Shown here one piece after another: positions 39,201 through 45,200 of a stretch of DNA of 64,000 nt. The first letter of the stretch is position 1; each line of letters opens with the position of its first letter. The notes under the pieces were generated by a model, which ran no database searches, was not told where the DNA came from, and worked only from the letters and a program-made list of their open reading frames with translations. Source of the DNA: Hemerocallis citrina (Eukaryota; Streptophyta; Magnoliopsida; Asparagales; Asphodelaceae); NCBI GenBank assembly GCA_017893485.1, contig JACEHZ010000375.1, positions 1-64,000 of the forward strand. Direction: 5' to 3'. The translations under genes were made by a program, and so were the position numbers.

Positions 39201-42200
39201 CAACCCCAAATCCCCCCATCATCGTCAACCTCGAAAACCCTCCCGACCGCCGGCCTCATCACCCCCATCAACCTTCTTCCCGTCCATCGAAACCTCTCCC
39301 AAACCCTAGCACTACTGCCTTCCCTCTACCCCAATCCAGATCCAAAACCGAACGACCCATACCCCCACTGCTGTTGTTTCCCCCTCCTTGCAACCGGCAC
39401 CATCCCGACGCCGACCACGCTATCGCCGTTCGCCATCCACCACCAGCGACCAGATCAGTCACCCCCGGCTTCGTTGCTGACTTTGTTTGCTGAGTTGCCG
39501 TGATCTGAGGTGCTGCCCAACTCCAAGATCTGCGTTGGTTTTCTTCGGATTCGGTATACTCTTTCCATCTCTTCCGTATTTATGTTTTACTGCCTTATCA
39601 TCTAGTATATTATCTGATTTGACTGTCGACCACAAAATACTGAGATTGAGTGATCCACATGCTAGATTAGGGTACGAATTGGTATTGCTCTTTTTACTTG
39701 CTGAAACACGTAGGGATTTACTTATTGATTAAGATTGAATTATTAATTGGGATTGTTAGCATTTGATTCAATTCTTGAAAACCCATCAAACCCGTTAACT
39801 GTTTTAAATTTCTAACTTAGATCAGAACTGTCATGTTGGTAAAATTAACCCATTAAAATTCTTGAAAATTCTCTATTTTAGGGTTGGTTTTACATCAGGT
39901 TAGTGGAGGTGACTTGTCTACCTGCAGGTATCTAGACATTGGTCTAGAAAGCAGGGATACTTCCAAATGGCCAACGTACCCGTGCCGGGTGTGGATCGGG
40001 TGCCCAAAAATGATGTAAACTTAACCCTAAATAGAGATTTTCCAAGAATATTACAAGACTAAGTTTACCAACATGTAATGCGGATCCCATTAGAAATTAA
40101 AACAGTTAATCGGTTCGATGGATTTTCAAAAGTTGAATTAAGTTTAACAAGCTCAATTAACGATTCAGTTCTTACAATCAATAATTATATACCTAAGGAT
40201 TCTTAGCAAGTAAAAGATGCAATAAAAAATTGTACTCTAATTGGCAAGTAAAAGCACTCTCAATATTTGTGGATGACAGATAAATCAAATAATATTATAG
40301 AAATGATAAAGTAGTAACACAAATATTTAAGAAGTGAAAAGAAATTACCGGGCTCGAACAAATTCTCACGAACAAATCACGATTGATGTACTTGCAGTGG
40401 GGGTACAGGGGAAGAAGGCGTCAGCTGTGGCTGCAAACGATAGCGGGGACGGCCGGCGAGGAACCATCGGAAAATTGGTAGGAAGAGGAGGGCATCGGGG
40501 CTGTGCTGGCATGGGTTGGTGCTGCGCGGGGTCGCAAGGAGGAGTGCAGCAGTGGTTGCGATGGCGGTGTGGTGATAGTCGAGCGACGGAAGACGATGCG
40601 GAGCTTCAAGGGTGAAAGGCAGTCGGGATGGGTTTCAGGATGGTGTTGGTCGCGGTGCTGGCTTGGAGGACGAAGACGGCGAGGAGAAAAGGAGCGTCGG
40701 GGTTGTGCTGTTCGGTGGTCAGGTGGTGCAGTCAAGTCGCGGGGTGCTGGCTTCGGGATGGTGGCAAGAGAGGCGAGGAGGGACTTCAGGGATGGGTTCA
40801 GAATCGAACGGAGGAAGAAGAAGGGTAGGGAGCACTAAGGAGATTAGAGTAGGGTTTAGGATTATAAGTAATTTAGTGATTAGGGATTGGGATTTGTATG
40901 GATTTGGGGGTATTTTGAGAGTTTATCACAAACCCTAAAATTGGATCTCAATTATCTTACACAAAAAAGATGATAAAGAGCAAAAATTCAATCACAATAA
41001 ATTTTTTAATCAATAATAGCATATTTTCTCATTATTCTCAAGTCCTATATATAGGCTCAAAACAAATCTCAATACAAATCTCCAAAATATTTTAATGCAT
41101 AAAATAAAGTGCAAATTGCAAAATTACTACATAGGGCTAAATCTCAAAATAAAACAACAGAATCGGTGTCCTCATCATTCTCTCTGGGTGGAAGAGAGCT
41201 CGACCCAGTCGAGTCAAAACCAGTGATCATGTCATAGTGCTCCAAAAGATCTGGATCCAAGTGCTGGAGCTCTTCACGATCAATCCAAGTGTCCTCCAAC
41301 TTCAGCTTGTTCTTTCAATGCACCAAATACCTTTCATTGCACCAAATACCTATGAATACCACCATCTCTACTAGTAGATATTATCTAATCATCTAAAATA
41401 TTATCCAATTTGTCTGTCGGTGGGTAAATAGTATCAGATAAAGGAAAAAAATATGAGAATCTCACCATTAGGCTGCAGGGTAGGCTCATCTATAAGAAAA
41501 TTTCTAGGATTAAATTTTGGACTTTCATAGAGTACTAGATCCTCAATATTGAAAGTCTTACTTATGCCAAAACCTTCAGGAAGGTCAACGACATAGACAT
41601 TATCACTGATTTTATGTAGAATTTTAAATGGGCCTGCAGCACGTATATTCAATTTCTTAACGAATCCAGCTAGAAATCGTTCCGAACGAATCTGAACCAT
41701 CACTTCGTCACCAGCATCAAAAATTTAAATTTCCTTCTAGTGTCTGCTATTAACGTGTAGTTAAAATTATTCTCATTAATTTCCTTGGAAATTTCTCTAT
41801 GCAAATCATGAATGCGGAATGCAAATGTGAATGCAGACTCTAAATGATGTTCTAATACATGGATAAAATCTATAGACTGCCAAGTGACTTGGAAAGAAAT
41901 GGGTGACTTAGGTACATTCAATGGAAGTGATTGGATCGACCGAATATAGTTGAGAGATTGGTCATCCTCTTCTTCATCAAAGTCATCACTTACATGAGGT
42001 TCATAGGTAAACTCATTGTCGAGCTCATCAGCAATGACAGTGGTACCCTCTATTATATTATCCTACTTGGGCTGGGACAGTTACCAGCAACATGGTCGTA
42101 TTTCTTGAATTTATAGCACTTCGTAAGATGATCAATCTTAGAATAGTCTCTTTTAGTGTTCTTACCAGTGTTGTCATTTCTAAGTGAATAGGGATTTAAA

Positions 42201-45200
42201 GTAGACTTGCTTGGGTAAGACTTGTTGGGGTACTGAGGAGAAGAGTGCTCAGATCTAGAGGAATCAGGAGGGGTCATTCTAGAGGAATAATCTATCGAAT
42301 CGCTAGACTTGTAATGGAAACTTGCTTAAGGAAATCCATATCGAGGATAAGGGCATAAGTTGTTGCCAATAAATCCACATTTCTATAAATTAGCCCGTTC
42401 CTAAGATTGGCTCGTAGTCCAGCTCTGAACCTATAGAGAATTTGTTCTTCGCTCTCTTTACCTAAGACATTGCACCGAATAAGGAAATCGTCAAACTTAT
42501 CAACATACTCTTGAGTGGATTTGCTTCCTTAATAGAGTTGGTTCCACGAATCTAGCAATCGGGTGTGTAACGATAACGGCACATATCTCTCAGTGAGCTT
42601 CTCTTTCATGTCTTTCCAAGTGGTTATGGGTGTCAGGCCTCGACCTCTACGGGCGTATTCAAGATTGGTCCAATATTGTTGAGCTTTACCAGTCAATTTC
42701 ATTATGGCAAATTTAACCTTCAGGGCTTCGCTCATGTCAAACCACACAAAGTAGTGGTTCATGGCACGAATCCAATCGAGATAAGCTTGGGATTCTATAC
42801 GGCCTTCAAAGTGGGAAATGTCAGCCTTAACGTTTTTCTTGTATTATTCGTTAGGATCACAATCTTGACGTCGGTCGTCACGATCGTTCCCTTGAGGAAT
42901 CTGACAATAAAGCTCAGGAGCAACATTTTGATTCATCTCTACTTTCTCAAGCCTCTGATTGATATTGGCAAGAGTTGCTTGAATGGTAGCAAGGGTAGTG
43001 AAAATATTAGAGTTCATTAATTCATTTCAGTGCAAGGAGGGGTTTGCTGAAGTCTAGGGTTCCTAATTGGGTGGTTTGGGAGGAACAAAAAAGGCTCTTC
43101 GGGATTTGTGATGGTGCTGCGAAGACGCATTCACCAACGGTTGAGAACTAGAGATCGTGAGGACATGTGTTTGCTGAACTTTGGGGAAGCGTGTCCTAAA
43201 TGCACTTAAGTTTCTTTTTTTAAATCTGAAATGATCTAACAAAGAAATAAAAATAAAAAGACTAAAATGATCCTAAAAAAATTATGCCTAAGTGATGCGA
43301 GAACAAGGGTTTTAAGAACCTTTGCTCTGATACCAAAATAATGTAAACTTAACCCTAAGTAGAAAATTTCCAAAAATATTACAAGACTAAGTTTACCAAC
43401 ATGTAATGTAATGCGAATCCCGCTAGAAATTAAAACAGTTAATCGGTTCGATGGATTTTCAAGAGTTGAATTAAGTTTAACAAGCTCAATTAACAATTCA
43501 GTTCTGACAATTAATAATTATATACCTAGGCGTTCTTAGCAAGTAAAAGATGCAATAATGATTTGCACTCTAATTGGCAAGTAAAAGCTCACGCTCTCAA
43601 TATTTGTGAATGACAGATAAATTAAATAATATTATAGAGATGATAAAATAGTTAACACAAATATTTGAGAAGTTGAAGGAAATTACCGGGCTCAAAGAAA
43701 TTCTCACGAACATATCACGATTGTTGTGCTTACAGTGGGTGTACAGGGGAAGAAGGCATCAGCTATGGCTGCGGACGATAGCGGGGGCAGCCAGCAAGGA
43801 ACCGTCGAGAAATCGACAAGAAGAGGAGGGCAACAGGGCTGTGCTGGCGTGGGTTGGTGCCGCACAGTGTCGCGAGGATTGCAGCAGTGGTTGCAATGGC
43901 GGTGTGGTGATTGTCGAGCGACGGAAGACGATGGAGAGCTTCGGTGGTGAGAGACAGTCGGGATGGGTTTCAGGATGGTGTTGGTCGCGGTGCTGACTTA
44001 GAGGACGAAGACAGGGAGGAGAAAAGGAGCATCGGGGGTTGTGCTGTTCGGTGCTCGGGTGGTGCAATCGAGGAGTCACGAGGTGCTGGCTTTAGGATGG
44101 TGGCAAGAGAAGAGAGGAGGGGGCTTCAGGGATGGGTTCGGAATCGAACGGATAAAGAAGAAGGGTAGGGGGCGGCTGAGGAGATTAGAGTAGGGTTTAG
44201 GGTTATAAGTAATTTGGAGATTAAGGTTTGAAATTTGTATGGATTTTGGGGTATTTTGATAGTTTATCACAAACTCTAAAATTGGATCTCAATTGTCTCA
44301 CACAAAACAAAAGGAGGATAAAGAGCAAAAACTTAATCACAATAATTGTTTTTTAATCAATAATAGCATATTTTCTCATTATTCTCAAGGCCTATATATA
44401 GGCTCAAAACAAATCTTAATATAAATCTCTAAAATATTCTAATGCATAAAATAAATTGTGCAAATTGTAAAACTACTACATAGGGCTAAATCTCAAAATA
44501 AAACAAAGCAGAATCGATGACCTCATCAAATACTCCTTGGTGCGTACCCAAGAAGCACCCAAATTTTTTAATGCATTTTTCGCAACTTTTAGACACAATT
44601 ATATTTAAATAAATGCATAGGGTCCTAGAGTAATTTCAAAAGTTTGTTTTTTCACAATTATGCTCAAACACAAAATAAGTCTACACAAAGATTTGATAGT
44701 TAGATTATTATTTATTTTCTCCAAAATACTCATAATTATAATGTATTCTTATAGTTCCACGAAATTGTTTAAATGTTTGCATTTTTAACAAGAAAAATAT
44801 TTTTATATCTATAAATATAATATGAATTATTTTATATTTAACGTACCCACCAACGCACCCATATCGTACTTTTTTGTAAAATCATGTATCCCCGTACCCG
44901 TATCGTACCCGCACCTCGTACCCGTATATGTGCTTCATAGACTTTGTTCTATTTGGATCATACTTTGGAGTTACGCTCCCTCCATATTTTTCACCTCAAA
45001 ATTAAGATAAAACAGAGGTTATTGTAAGCATCTAAACTCCAATCCAACCAAATTTATTTTTAAAGCCAAAATAATGGTACAGGTATGCAACCTATAGGTT
45101 GTAAACCGCTACATTCACTTAAAAACTACGTACAGGTATCCTACCTTCGTATCCAAACAGGGCCTAAGACTTTAAGCACATCATGTGCTAAATCATAAAG

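Larger units (their letters stand above)
32475..39897 (+). mobile_element. Element B: near-complete, young chromovirus (Ty3/Gypsy) LTR retrotransposon
   Basis: Two 1307-bp LTRs (32475-33781 and 38591-39897) starting TGATGAGGACA and ending TTTTACATCA, with exact 5-bp duplication GGTTA (32470-32474 and 39898-39902). The primer site TGGTATCAGAGC is at about 33785. The LTRs differ at roughly a dozen positions by eye, mostly transitions, so the insertion is recent. One frameshift near 36702 splits gag-pol into two long frames. It is antisense to the aminopeptidase gene. Confidence 0.95.
40011..44528 (-). mobile_element. Element C: second non-autonomous chromovirus-type element
   Basis: LTRs 40011-41177 and 43339-44528, with ends (T)GATGTAAAC...CTCATCA as in A and B. 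The primer site (reverse complement of TGGTATCAGAGC) is at about 43324-43335. The interior has gag pieces and the integrase tail with the same pol deletion and the same junction segment as element A. Sequence is more decayed than B. No clear 5-bp target duplication (AAAAA left, AATAC right). Same direction as the host gene. Confidence 0.82.
39944..44940. mobile_element. Non-coding hAT-type element hosting element C
   Basis: The left end CTAGAAAGCAG and the right end GTGCTTCATAG are imperfect inverted ends (8 of 11), close to those of the hAT at 26969. The flanks ACATTGGT and ACTTTGTT agree at 6 of 8 bases. Subterminal GTACCCGTACC/GGGTGCC strings face opposite ways at the two ends. Only about 480 bp remain when element C is removed. 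Confidence 0.6.
32217..45164. mobile_element. Candidate PIF/Harbinger-like non-autonomous element, now split by B, a hAT and C
   Basis: GGCCCTGTTTGG at 32217-32228 and its exact reverse complement at 45153-45164 would be its terminal inverted repeats. This string is typical of Tourist/PIF-type ends. The adjacent trinucleotides are TGA (left) and TAA (right), close to the TWA target of this superfamily. After removing B and the hAT containing C, under 0.6 kb of element would remain. Inference; one of the TSD copies must be mutated. Confidence 0.4.

Noticed and set aside
40006..44533. 5-bp target duplication for element C
   Set aside because: Flanks are AAAAA and AATAC; they do not match, so none is claimed.
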